64,000 nt of DNA from DASYTH01 sp045806965 (GTDB lineage: Bacteria > Actinomycetota > Actinomycetes > Mycobacteriales > Pseudonocardiaceae): NCBI GenBank assembly GCA_045806965.1, contig JBJMIG010000003.1, forward strand, positions 119,118-183,117, in the 5' to 3' direction. A program made the position numbers and the translations under genes. Below, one piece after another: positions 1 through 8,710 of the stretch. The notes below the pieces were generated by a model. The model did no database searches. It saw only the letters and a program-made list of their open reading frames with translations, and was not told the DNA's origin. Numbering within the stretch: position 1 is the stretch's first letter; every line of letters begins with the position of its first letter.

Positions 1-537
1 GCACCAGAAGGCGTTCGCATAGGACCAGTCGCCGTAGACCACCTCATGGCGCTCGAGGAAGTCGGCGACGGCGACGATGTCCTCGCAGATCCGCAGCCGC
101 TCCCCGAACGTGGGCACCGCGATTCCCCGGCGGCGGCACTTGTCCTCGGCCGAGGCCAGCCAGTCGACCTCAAGCGGGATCTGCTTGGTGGTCGAGTTGA
201 TCCGCAGCGTCGTCAGGTACTTGTCCGGGGCACGGGGAATGAGCACGCCGTGTGCGGGACGCGGCCCATCGGTGACTCGGCTCAGCGGCCAGCAACTGTT
301 CGCCAGCAGCCGGGTCCGGTCCACGGCCGGGGCCGTGGTGGCCAGCGAGATCAGCCAGTCCAGCCTGGACGCGTTGGCGGCGGTGGACAAGTGGTCCTTG
401 TAGACCTTCAGCAACAGGTCCGGACAGTGGATCAACGGGTAGATCCCCCGGCTCTCGCCGTTCTCCTGCGCGATCGGCTCGTCGAGCTTGCCGAGGTCGA
501 CGAGGTCCGCCACCGGACCGAAGGAACATCCGCTCAC
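1..537 (-). CDS. Protein-kinase-like protein (partial, C-terminus off left edge)
   Basis: This is the last visible gene of the minus-strand TIR/PP2C operon. The first 179 codons are present and no stop is reached before the window edge. The GTG start at 537 overlaps the PP2C stop (GTGA), which implies translational coupling. The reading gives SGCSFGPVADLVDLGKLD near the N-terminus, a central DKYLTTLRIN segment, and VVYGDWSYANAFW at about residues 166-178. That last stretch looks like a kinase catalytic loop, with Asp and Asn in a D-x4-N arrangement. Kinase-like proteins often sit beside PP2C phosphatases in bacterial TerY-P-type signalling clusters, so I infer a Ser/Thr-kinase-like partner for the phosphatase. 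The glycine-rich loop and DFG region cannot be judged because the gene is cut. Confidence 0.6.
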   Translation of the reverse strand, partial: MSGCSFGPVADLVDLGKLDEPIAQENGESRGIYPLIHCPDLLLKVYKDHLSTAANASRLDWLISLATTAPAVDRTRLLANSCWPLSRVTDGPRPAHGVLIPRAPDKYLTTLRINSTTKQIPLEVDWLASAEDKCRRRGIAVPTFGERLRICEDIVAVADFLERHEVVYGDWSYANAFWC

Positions 538-1826
538 GACCGGCACCACACCGTCACCGCCGTGCGGTCGTCGAGCTGCCCGGAGGCGTGATAGCCGACG
601 TCGAGCAGAAAGGACTCCAGGGGCACCGGTGCCCGCCACCGGTCGGCGAACCACGCGTCGGCTCCGGCAACGTCGGTGAACGCGTCCCCGACGCCGTCGG
701 TGACGACCGTGATGGTTGCGTCGGCCGGCAGCATCTGCCGGCAGATGCTGACCGCGTCCGGCTGGTGTGGCAGGAAGTGCCGTACCAGGTTGCGGTCCAT
801 GTCATCGGTCTTGCGGTCACCGGCGACCTGGGCCCAGCTCGTCCCAGCGTGGACCCAGGCGCTCACGTCGGCCAGCGAGGCGAACCAGGCGGCCCGGTTG
901 CCGAACCTGCTTTCGGGGAACGCCGGCACGATCGCCACGATCAGCGCGCATCGGACGTCGTTCGTGGTCAGCTCGCTGTTCCGCGCGGCGGTCACCATTG
1001 CCGCAGCCGACCGGCGGAATGCGTTGTGCAGCATGTTTTCGTCCGGCGGGATGCCATGGTTGATGGCACCGCGCACGGTGTCCACGGCGCACCGGGAAGC
1101 GACCATCGCACCGAGGTCGGACCGCCGGCTGTCCGACATGCCGTCCGCGACCGCGACGATGAGATATCGGCCGGCCTTGTCGCGGCCCAGCCGGTAGGAG
1201 TCCTGGCGAGCGACCGCCGGGTCCTCGCACCGGTGGCCCGGCCCCACGATCGAGGCGGCGCGGACGTCCAAGTCCCCGAGCTGGGCCTGGTCGGCGGCAA
1301 TCCCAGAGGCGGCCGGCTCCAGCGTGAGCCGCCACGGCATCGAGGCGGCCCTCGGCACCCGGCCGAACGTCGGCGGCCGCACGATCCGAGGGTCCACCGC
1401 ATCCGCATCCGCATCCGGCGGCAGCACGTCCCGATGCTGCTGGGGAACAGCGGGGCCCGGCCGTGTTTCGGGTGGTGTCCCGGGTCCAAGGTGCCGGTCG
1501 GGCGGTTTCTCGGGTGACGTCTCCGATCGCCGCGGGTCGCGGACCGCCACGTTCGAACCACTGTGCGGCCTTTCGCTCGCGGGCTGGGCGCCGGGCAACG
1601 GTTTGCTCGAGTGATCGAACCGCGGGCCGACCGGCCGTGACCCGCGGCCGTGCTGCGTCTGCTCCTTCTGCCTCCTGCCGAAAAGGCCGCGCCGCTTGGG
1701 TCGTTCGTACCGTGAGGGCTGCCCCGGCGCTGCGGGCGGGAGGTGTTGCGGGGCGTGGTGGACCGGCGCATCCGGCTCGCGCACGTTGAACAGCGTCATG
1801 AGCTGCTGTGCGAGCTTGTTCAGCAT
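534..1826 (-). CDS. PP2C-family Ser/Thr phosphatase with disordered N-terminal region
   Basis: A 430-aa protein. Residues 1 to about 160 are Pro/Arg/Ser-rich and probably disordered. The C-terminal part carries PP2C metal-binding motifs: RQDSY, then VAVADGMSDS, then VVTDGVGDAF, and finally LDDRTAV near the end. These Asp residues coordinate the Mn/Mg pair in PP2C phosphatases, so activity is expected. The ATG at 1826 has a GGAG about six bases upstream and lies 30 bp after the SPFH gene. Its stop overlaps the GTG of the kinase-like gene. A phosphatase-kinase pair downstream of TIR and STAND proteins suggests that phosphorylation controls the system. The domain call is firm; the partner assignment is inference. 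Confidence 0.82.
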   Translation of the reverse strand: MLNKLAQQLMTLFNVREPDAPVHHAPQHLPPAAPGQPSRYERPKRRGLFGRRQKEQTQHGRGSRPVGPRFDHSSKPLPGAQPASERPHSGSNVAVRDPRRSETSPEKPPDRHLGPGTPPETRPGPAVPQQHRDVLPPDADADAVDPRIVRPPTFGRVPRAASMPWRLTLEPAASGIAADQAQLGDLDVRAASIVGPGHRCEDPAVARQDSYRLGRDKAGRYLIVAVADGMSDSRRSDLGAMVASRCAVDTVRGAINHGIPPDENMLHNAFRRSAAAMVTAARNSELTTNDVRCALIVAIVPAFPESRFGNRAAWFASLADVSAWVHAGTSWAQVAGDRKTDDMDRNLVRHFLPHQPDAVSICRQMLPADATITVVTDGVGDAFTDVAGADAWFADRWRAPVPLESFLLDVGYHASGQLDDRTAVTVWCRS

Positions 1827-1856
1827 GTGGCTCCAGTGCTAGTGGATGCGGTCGGG

Positions 1857-2921
1857 TCAGCCGGCGGGCCGGGGTGGCAGACGCCGCCATCCGGTGATTC
1901 CGGAGCCATCGGAGGCGACGACCGGCTGCTCGTCCGGCTCGGGCTCCTCGTTCTCGTAACCCGAGGAGTTCGCGGAACTTGCGGCGAGGGAGCCGGCCGG
2001 CGGCGGGATGCTCGAGCTCTGCACGATCCGAGGGCCACCGATCGTCCGTTGTGGACCCGTGCGGTAGGCGTTCGCCGCGCCGCCCAACAGCGAGGAGTTG
2101 AGATCGGCGACGTCGATGTCCTGGATCAGGTCACGGCGGAGCAACTCCATGATCAGGTTGTCCCGGCGCTGTTCGCCGGCCTGGAAGTCGGCCCTGATCA
2201 TGTTGAGCAGATCGCCGGTCTGGTCGGGGTGCTGGCCGAGGTGGATGGCGATCGGGTCGTAGTTTCCCTGCAGCGCCTCCTGGATGGCGTCCCTGGAGCG
2301 CTGCCGGCGGACCAGTTCGCCGTCCTGCTCGATGCTGCGGAGCGCCTGCTCGTGATGCGCCTGGCCGATCTCCGCGCGACCCTTGATCACGGCGAGGACG
2401 CTGTTGCGGTTGGCGGCCACCGCCGCCTGCGCGGCGGTCCTGGCGGTGTCGTCGATGGTGAGCTGGGGCCGCACGGCGTGCATGGTGATGCCCTCGGGGA
2501 GGGTGATCGGTGAGTTGGCGAGCACCCGCCGGATCTCCTGTTCGGCGGCCGCACTCTCCTCGATCGGGTACTGACGGGTGATGTCGCGCATCCGGTCCAC
2601 CAGGTGATCGGTGCACAGTGTGAGGCCGTCGCGAGTCCGGCGAACAACCACCGCCACCGGGTCGGTCACCCGCCAGTCGATGATGATGCTTGCCTGGAAG
2701 AAGAAGACGTCGCCACGGCCGGGCAGCGCGCAGTCGATGACGTCGTGGTGGTCGGAGACGTCGACCTCGAAGGCCAGCCGGTACGGAGTGAGCTTGCCGA
2801 ACTGGCTGACCAGTTCGTAGCGGTTGTCGGCGGTCTTGCCGACCACGGCGATACCGGATGTGGTGATCTGCCGCGACCAGCTGAACCGCTGCACCGGGGT
2901 TTCGGACTTGATCAGGCTCAT
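1857..2921 (-). CDS. SPFH/band-7-like protein
   Basis: A 354-aa protein whose first about 200 residues look like an SPFH (stomatin/prohibitin) domain. It has alternating beta strands (SGIAVVGKTADNRYELVSQF; FFFQASIIIDWRVTDP) followed by a charged helical region with many Gln, Glu and Arg residues. The C-terminal 70 residues are Pro/Ser/Glu-rich and probably disordered. No transmembrane segment or signal peptide is evident. The ATG at 2921 overlaps the stop of the upstream P-loop gene (ATGA), so the two are translationally coupled. SPFH proteins form ring-shaped oligomers at membranes and occur with defence effectors in some bacterial operons. A scaffolding role for the TIR/STAND proteins is inference. 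Confidence 0.55.
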   Translation of the reverse strand: MSLIKSETPVQRFSWSRQITTSGIAVVGKTADNRYELVSQFGKLTPYRLAFEVDVSDHHDVIDCALPGRGDVFFFQASIIIDWRVTDPVAVVVRRTRDGLTLCTDHLVDRMRDITRQYPIEESAAAEQEIRRVLANSPITLPEGITMHAVRPQLTIDDTARTAAQAAVAANRNSVLAVIKGRAEIGQAHHEQALRSIEQDGELVRRQRSRDAIQEALQGNYDPIAIHLGQHPDQTGDLLNMIRADFQAGEQRRDNLIMELLRRDLIQDIDVADLNSSLLGGAANAYRTGPQRTIGGPRIVQSSSIPPPAGSLAASSANSSGYENEEPEPDEQPVVASDGSGITGWRRLPPRPAG

Positions 2922-5215
2922 CGCGCGGAGGTCCTTTCGCGGAATGTGGTGCCGGTCGGGTGGATCCGGCCTGCGATGATCGGGGCATGAACGGAGTTCT
3001 CCTTGTCGGCCCAGCGTTTCGCCGCGCGGTGCAGCCGGGCCCGGGCCCGGTCGGCGGTTGACGCGGCGTTGAGCACCCGGACCAGCGCTTCGCGCCGCGC
3101 GGTGTCGGGCTCCGCGCCTTCCACCCACCGATCGAGGACCTCCAGCGCTCCTTCCGCGGTGTCGCCGCCGCACAGCGCCGCCGCCCACTGCTCGGCGATC
3201 ACCTCGCGCCACTCGGGGCTGCTCTCGGCCAGCCGCAACAGAAACGGCCAGTGTTTGAGCCGGCCGGCCTTGCCGTGCGGCACCGCGCCATCGCCGGGAA
3301 CCCACAGCAGGTCGGCGGCCATGGTCAGAAACGCGACGTTCCCGGTGAACCGGCGGAGTTTGTCGCGGCTCGCGGTCCACTGCTTCGCGGTCACCAGCGC
3401 GCGGTCGGACACGCCGGCCTTGCCGGCCTCGACCAGCTCCGTCAGGCTCGTGCAGACCGCAGCCGTCACGATGACGCTCTGGGACTCCGCCTGCTCGCCG
3501 AGGGTCTCGAACAACCGGGCCCGCTGGTCGAGTCCGACCGAGCTGCCGTAAGCCCGCACCGCGGTGGCGATCAGCTCCTCGTCGTCGCTCATGCACCAGT
3601 CGTGCACCAAGTTCTGGACGCTGTCCTTGAGCGCCGGAATGGAGTTCGCCGTGTCGAGCGCGATCGCGGCGGTCTCCCGCAGGACCGCGTTCGTGCTCGC
3701 GGCCCACGGCTCGATGACGGCGTGCTGGAGATGCTCGAAGGAAATCGAGGACAGCATCCCGGCGGCGACCCCGGCGCGGGTCCGCACCTCCTCCATCGGA
3801 TGCTCGCCCAGCTCACGGAGCCAGCCGATGATCGCCTGGTGCGCCTCGCCGTACTCGTGCCACAGATGAAAAAGCAGCCGCTTCGGCCGGTCAGCGTCGT
3901 TGAACATCACGGTCGTGACCGGCAGGTCGCCCTGCGGGGTGCTGGTCACGGCGGTGACGAGCTTCGCGTCGTACTCCTTGAGCAGCACGCTTCGGCTCGT
4001 GCGGAACGGTTGCACCTGCTCGCGGGCGATGTCCTCGACGTCGCCGCGCACCGGCCTGGTCAGCCGGAACTCAATGGCCCGGCTCGCGTTGACCACGGTC
4101 TCGTAGGACAGTCCGTTGAGCACCGCCAATGCGATGACGAAACTGTGCCGGTCCAGCGTGCCGAGCCCCTCGAACCATTCGACGAACTCCTGCGCCGCCC
4201 TGGCCGCGAGCTGGCGCCGGACCTCTTCGACGATCTCCTTGACCGGGCGGGCTTCGCGATAGGCACGCACGAGCAGGGTCGCGAGCAGCACCGTCTTGCG
4301 CAGCCCGGCACCCGGTGGAAACTCCGCGCTGGTCAGCGCGGCCAGGTCCGGGTCGCCGAGCAACCGCTCGGCAGGGCCGGCGCCGAGATGATGCCTCAGG
4401 TGGGCGAGCAACACGTCAGGAAGCGCGGCGGAGTCCGCGAGCTCGGTGACGTATCTGGCGGAGGTGAGATGGCTGAGGCGGGTCTCGGCGGAGACCGCTA
4501 CCACCAGCCTGGCGTTCTTGCTCGCCAGCTCGGCGAGCAACCTGTCTAGCGTGTGCCGGGTCAGCGAGGTGTTCGCCTGGTCCTGAGTGAGCCCGGTGAG
4601 CACGTAGCCGGCGTTGTCCTCGATGTCGGTCGGACTGAGCTGGTCGAGCCGCTTCGCCGGGCTGAGCCGGTAGAGCGGGAACGCGTTGAGCTCGCTCAAC
4701 ACCAGCGCAGCGCTGGTCAGCTTGCCCTGCCCGGTGCCGACCCGGACCACGGTGACCGACTGGCTGGCACAGAAGGACACCAGGCCGTCGAAACCCGCCG
4801 GCCGCACGTGGCAACCCGCTAGGCCGGTCAGATCGTCCGGGCTGATCTCGTAGGTGTCGTCGAACTCCACGGCGCCACCGGTGACGATGTTGAACATGTC
4901 GCGGGCGGCCATGTCACCCTGCACGGTGACGTTGCCGTCGAAGTCGACGGAGTTCGCGTCGGTGAAGCCGAGGTTCTGCCGACCGGCGTTGCGCTGCCGG
5001 CGTTTGGCCGCCGTGCTGCCCGGATTCGTCGCGGCGGCGGCGGTGGCGAGCCGGCGGGCGGCGTCGCCCTCGGACTCATCGGACTTCGCCGGCTGATCCT
5101 CGGGTTCGCCGGTGGGGGCGGCCGCGTCCTGGTCCGGCGCGTCGGATGGCCGGTTTGGCTCTGGCTGCAGCCCGGCCGCCGGACCAGCCGGGTTGGCGGG
5201 AGCCTGATCGCTCAC
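2918..5215 (-). CDS. STAND-like P-loop protein with C-terminal helical repeats
   Basis: A 765-aa protein. I chose the GTG at 5215 because GAGGAGG lies four bases before it. Residues 1-85 are Pro/Asp/Glu-rich. Next comes a short beta-type motif, NSVDFDGNVTVQGDMAARD (about 95-120), resembling the tail of the TIR protein next door. A degenerate Walker A (VRVGTGQGKLTS) follows, with a Walker-B-like strand (NARLVVAVSAE) about 110 residues later. From roughly residue 440 to the end the protein is alpha-helical with HEAT/TPR-like periodicity. The order resembles STAND sensors: adaptor, NTPase, repeats. The missing first Gly and altered Thr of the P-loop may weaken nucleotide hydrolysis. I do not recognise a named family. 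Confidence 0.55.
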   Translation of the reverse strand: MSDQAPANPAGPAAGLQPEPNRPSDAPDQDAAAPTGEPEDQPAKSDESEGDAARRLATAAAATNPGSTAAKRRQRNAGRQNLGFTDANSVDFDGNVTVQGDMAARDMFNIVTGGAVEFDDTYEISPDDLTGLAGCHVRPAGFDGLVSFCASQSVTVVRVGTGQGKLTSAALVLSELNAFPLYRLSPAKRLDQLSPTDIEDNAGYVLTGLTQDQANTSLTRHTLDRLLAELASKNARLVVAVSAETRLSHLTSARYVTELADSAALPDVLLAHLRHHLGAGPAERLLGDPDLAALTSAEFPPGAGLRKTVLLATLLVRAYREARPVKEIVEEVRRQLAARAAQEFVEWFEGLGTLDRHSFVIALAVLNGLSYETVVNASRAIEFRLTRPVRGDVEDIAREQVQPFRTSRSVLLKEYDAKLVTAVTSTPQGDLPVTTVMFNDADRPKRLLFHLWHEYGEAHQAIIGWLRELGEHPMEEVRTRAGVAAGMLSSISFEHLQHAVIEPWAASTNAVLRETAAIALDTANSIPALKDSVQNLVHDWCMSDDEELIATAVRAYGSSVGLDQRARLFETLGEQAESQSVIVTAAVCTSLTELVEAGKAGVSDRALVTAKQWTASRDKLRRFTGNVAFLTMAADLLWVPGDGAVPHGKAGRLKHWPFLLRLAESSPEWREVIAEQWAAALCGGDTAEGALEVLDRWVEGAEPDTARREALVRVLNAASTADRARARLHRAAKRWADKENSVHAPIIAGRIHPTGTTFRERTSAR

Positions 5216-5273
5216 GGTGCCTCCTCGCAGGCTTGGCGCCGGCGCAGTGCCCGTGGTTCGCTCGGGCGCCCGT

Positions 5274-5876
5274 TCACGGCCGGCCACGTTCGCCGGTCGG
5301 ACCGATCCACTTGTGCTGATCCCGGCCGATGACGTCGCCCTTCACCCGCACCTTGCCGTGGAAGGTCACCGAGTTGCTGCCGGCGCCGGCCGGCAGTTCC
5401 CGGCTGGTCGCGACCGGCTCGCCCAGCTCCGGGATCTGCTCGGCGAGCGCTCCGGCCAACCGATCGACGTCGATCGCGTGGCTCCGAAAGCGAATCTCGA
5501 TGTCCTGGCAGCCCGCCAGCTCGGCCAGAGCCGGCGGCAAGTCCGATATGGACAGCCGGGGTGTGCCGAGCCGAACCGGGATGACCTGCTTGCGCAGGCT
5601 CAGCGCGTGCAAGATCTCCCGGCGGACGTAGTCGGCGGGGTCGTCGAGCCGCCGCCTACCGTCCCCGTCTAGCCAGGCGCGGCCGATGATCGCCAGCAAT
5701 GCCGTCGAGTGGGCGATGGCTTGGAATATCATCGGTTCCCAATGCGCGCCGAGCGGGATCGACTTCGACGACACGAAGACGGCGTCCGAGCCGAAGCGCT
5801 CGGAGAGGGCCTGGTCGAGCATGGCGACGCCGAACGGGTCGTCGTCGGAGCGGTAGTTCAGGAACACTTGGGTCAC
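5274..5876 (-). CDS. TIR-domain protein
   Basis: A 200-aa protein, first gene of the five-gene operon. The TIR fold is recognisable: TQVFLNYRSDDD (first strand), VFVSSKSIPLGAHW (BB-loop region), ALLAIIGRAWL, and DPADYVRREILHAL. The Glu in VRREI sits where NAD-cleaving TIR enzymes have their catalytic Glu. The last about 35 residues form a separate tail with NSVTFHGKVRVKGDVIGRDQ, matched by the next protein. I prefer the GTG at 5876, with GAGG about ten bases upstream; an in-frame ATG at 5894 would add six residues. NADase or signalling activity is expected from the family and was not tested. Confidence 0.75.
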   Translation of the reverse strand: MTQVFLNYRSDDDPFGVAMLDQALSERFGSDAVFVSSKSIPLGAHWEPMIFQAIAHSTALLAIIGRAWLDGDGRRRLDDPADYVRREILHALSLRKQVIPVRLGTPRLSISDLPPALAELAGCQDIEIRFRSHAIDVDRLAGALAEQIPELGEPVATSRELPAGAGSNSVTFHGKVRVKGDVIGRDQHKWIGPTGERGRP

Positions 5877-6265
5877 GCCGAGCACACCTCGCATCGTCGA
5901 TCTTCGCCGTGATGGATCCGCGAACGCCGGTGGGCGCCACGGCAACAAACGGCAACGTAGTCATCCAATTGGTGCCTTGACAAGGCCGAAGGTAATTGAA
6001 GCGAGCGTTTCCTGTTTCCAATCACGCTGTCCCGATCTTGCCTACTTAACGTCCACTCCGGTACACACAGGACAGTTCCTGGACACCCGATCCGTCGACT
6101 CGAGCCAGGCCAGGGTGAGACCGGTCCTAGCTCTGCGATGGATTGGTTGTTACCACGGCCGGTCCAGCTTGGATCTAGGATTGGTCGATGCATCCACGCG
6201 AGCATCGATGACGAGCAATGGATGCGCAACAATTTCGGTCCGGGCCGAAACCGAGGAGAACCGGG
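5877..6265. promoter_or_regulatory. Divergent intergenic region between TIR operon and XRE gene
   Basis: About 390 bp without a convincing gene and visibly lower in GC than its surroundings. On the minus strand a TTGTCA (5983-5978) and TACGTT (5959-5954), 18 bp apart, could be the -35 and -10 of the TIR operon, about 75 bp before its start codon. On the plus strand a GAGGAG ribosome-binding site sits just before the XRE ATG at 6266. No clear inverted repeat was found. The promoter reading is by eye only. Confidence 0.35.
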
Positions 6266-7576
6266 ATGACCCAACCATCCACATCCGCTGCTTTCGGCCC
6301 ACGGCTGCGTGCGCTCCGCACGGCCAAGAGCCTGTCCCTCAGTGAGTTCGCTCGCCGGCTGTTCTACAGCAAGGGTCATGTGAGCCGCATCGAAACCGGA
6401 GCGCAGGCACCGTCTCTGGAATTCGCGCGCCGCTGCGACGCCGCGCTGGATACCGGCGGGGAGCTCGCCATGTTGGTGCCTTCCAGGTCGCCGGGAAACG
6501 TATTACCGGCTCTCGATGACAACGATGACGACGGAACGTGGATGGTGACTATGGGACCGGACGGCACGACTTCATTCGTGCAGGTTGGCCGCCGGGACCT
6601 GCTGCTCGGCGGAGCGGCGGTGCTGGCTGGACTCGGCATGGGAAGCCGCCCGGCGCGCCACCGGCAGGCGGTGACGATGCCGCGGAACCTGACCCAATAT
6701 CACCAGGTTCTCGAGACGCTGCGAGAATTGGGGCAGGTTGCCGCCCCGCAGTCGGTGCTGCCCATGGTGGCCGGTCACGCGCACACCCTGCGAATGCTCG
6801 CCAAGGAGACCCGCGGCCGCGACGCTCTCGATGTGGCGATGTTGTCCGCCAGAACCGCGGAATTCGCCGGCTGGATGGCGCAGGAAGCCGGGGATGACGG
6901 GGCCGCCGCCTGGTGGGCCGGTCGAGCCGTGCAAGTCGCGGCGGCGGCGGGCGACCGGCATACCGCTGCGTACAGCCAGGTCCGGCGGGCACTAGTGACC
7001 ATGTACCAGGGCGATGCCGAGGCCACCGTGGAGTTCGCGCGCCGCGCTCAAGCCGATCCCGGCACGCATCCCAGAATCCTCGGTCTCGCCGCGCAGCGCG
7101 AGGCACAGGGGCATGCCCTCGCCGGTGACCACACCGCGTGCCTGCGCGCACTCGACCGCGCCGCCCACTACCTGAGCGTCGCCGGCAACTCGCCGTCGCA
7201 GGGTCCGGTGATCGGCACCTCCCATGTGTCCGACCCGGTCTCGGTCGTCACCGGCTGGTGTCTGTACGACCTCGGCCGGCCACAGGAAGCGGCCGAGCTG
7301 CTCGATCGCGAGGTCCTCGGCATTCCGGCCACCGCGGTGCGGATGCGGACCCGCTTCGGAGTGCGTCAGGCGCTCGCCCACTCCGCGGCCGGTGATCTCG
7401 ACCGCGCCTGCGACTTGGCCCAGTCCATGGTTCAGCAGGCCAGCACCCTCGGCTCCGCCACGATCCTGACCGACCTGGCACGCCTCGCCACCAGCCTGCG
7501 CCGATGGAACTCGCACACCGCCGTGCGGGCCCTCGAACCCGCGTTCGGCGAGGCCCTCTACCGTGGCGCCTACTAG
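6266..7576 (+). CDS. XRE-family regulator with TPR-like C-terminal region
   Basis: A 436-aa protein. Residues 10-70 form an XRE helix-turn-helix (LRALRTAKSLSLSEFARRL, then KGHVSRIETGAQAPS). The remainder is helical with TPR-like character and is typical of the long actinobacterial XRE regulators that act as developmental or metabolic switches. The ATG at 6266 is preceded by GAGGAG with good spacing, so the upstream in-frame ATG is not used. A rare TTA codon lies at 6503-6505, which could make translation depend on the bldA tRNA. It is divergent from the TIR operon and could regulate it, but nothing in the sequence proves this. Confidence 0.75.
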   Translation: MTQPSTSAAFGPRLRALRTAKSLSLSEFARRLFYSKGHVSRIETGAQAPSLEFARRCDAALDTGGELAMLVPSRSPGNVLPALDDNDDDGTWMVTMGPDGTTSFVQVGRRDLLLGGAAVLAGLGMGSRPARHRQAVTMPRNLTQYHQVLETLRELGQVAAPQSVLPMVAGHAHTLRMLAKETRGRDALDVAMLSARTAEFAGWMAQEAGDDGAAAWWAGRAVQVAAAAGDRHTAAYSQVRRALVTMYQGDAEATVEFARRAQADPGTHPRILGLAAQREAQGHALAGDHTACLRALDRAAHYLSVAGNSPSQGPVIGTSHVSDPVSVVTGWCLYDLGRPQEAAELLDREVLGIPATAVRMRTRFGVRQALAHSAAGDLDRACDLAQSMVQQASTLGSATILTDLARLATSLRRWNSHTAVRALEPAFGEALYRGAY

Positions 7577-7658
7577 CGGACGGACAACCGCGCCGGGCGG
7601 CTCTTGGCGTGAGACAACGGTCATAACGCGGGCGCCGATGTGGCGCGATCATTCGTAC

Positions 7659-8627
7659 ATGACGACAGCCACGAGGTACGCGGAGTTCGCCGCACGCGAG
7701 GCGCACGGCGTGTCACCCATTTACGAGCGCCTGGCCCTCGCAGTCTCCCGTGACGAGGAGGTGCTCGCCCTGCTCAGGATGCTCCCGCAGGACAAGCAGC
7801 AGCCGAACCTGTTGTTCGGCGTCGTCCGGTTGCTCGGTGGTCCGGTCGAGGACCCGACCGCGTTCCATCGTTACACAGTCGCGAACTGGCGGGCGATCGA
7901 GGCGCAGTTGCGCACCAGGGCCACGCAGACGAACGAGGCCGGGCGGTGCGCGGTACTGCTGCCGGTGCTCGCCGCGCTGCCACAGCCGTTGGCACTGTTG
8001 GAGGTCGGCGCGTCCGCCGGGCTGTGCCTCTACCCCGACCGATACACCTACCGCTACGGCGACCACGTGGTCGGCTCCGGTGGACCGGTCCTCGAGTGCG
8101 CGGCGACCGGTGTGGTGCCGCCGGCCGGCGTGCCCGATGTGGTGTGGCGTGCCGGCCTGGATCTGAACCCGCTCGACGTGACCGACCCAGCGGACGTTGC
8201 CTGGCTCGATGCTCTCATCTGGCCGGAGCACGAGCACCGCCGCACCCGGCTGCACGCCGCGGTGGCCATTGCCGCGGCCGAGCCGCCGCTGCTCGTGCGC
8301 GGCGACCTGGTCGACGACCTGCCGGCGTTGGCCGCTCGCGCGCCGGCCGGCGCGACACTGGTGGTGTTCCACACTTCCGTGCTGTACCAGGTGTCCGCGC
8401 CACGGCGAGCAGAGTTCGTCGACGCGGTGCGCGGGCTGCCCGGGCACTGGATCGCCAACGAGGTACCGGGCGTGCTGCCGTACGACGTGCCGCTCACGCC
8501 CCCGGGCGGCCAGGCGCTGCACAATCTGCTCGCACTGGACGGCACGCCGCTCGCCTGGACCCGCCCGCACGGACAGGCGATCAGCCGTTTCGTCGACGGG
8601 GCCGTGCGGCGGACGGCTGATTCTTGA
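7659..8627 (+). CDS. DUF2332 family protein
   Basis: A 322-aa protein of the DUF2332 type, common in actinomycetes and of unknown function. Supporting segments are YAEFAAREAHGVSPIYERLA at the N-terminus, PNLLFGVVRLLGG, LLEVGASAGLCLYPDRY, LLVRGDLVDDLPAL and VVFHTSVLYQV. The LLEVGASAGLCL stretch resembles a Rossmann methyltransferase glycine loop, so an SAM-type fold is possible. The ATG at 7659 lies 82 bp after the XRE gene. Orientation and spacing allow co-transcription with that regulator, though no functional tie is apparent. Confidence 0.72.
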   Translation: MTTATRYAEFAAREAHGVSPIYERLALAVSRDEEVLALLRMLPQDKQQPNLLFGVVRLLGGPVEDPTAFHRYTVANWRAIEAQLRTRATQTNEAGRCAVLLPVLAALPQPLALLEVGASAGLCLYPDRYTYRYGDHVVGSGGPVLECAATGVVPPAGVPDVVWRAGLDLNPLDVTDPADVAWLDALIWPEHEHRRTRLHAAVAIAAAEPPLLVRGDLVDDLPALAARAPAGATLVVFHTSVLYQVSAPRRAEFVDAVRGLPGHWIANEVPGVLPYDVPLTPPGGQALHNLLALDGTPLAWTRPHGQAISRFVDGAVRRTADS

Positions 8628-8710
8628 CATTCGAGGGAGGTCGCTGGACCCTCGGGGAGGGTGAGTCGAACATTGTTCGGTACTTCGACCGGTGATTCGA
8701 GGCAGCGACC

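Noticed and set aside
5977..6345. Open reading frame in the gap upstream of the XRE gene
   Set aside because: Codon use and composition are unlike neighbouring genes, there is no ribosome-binding site, and it overlaps the supported XRE start.
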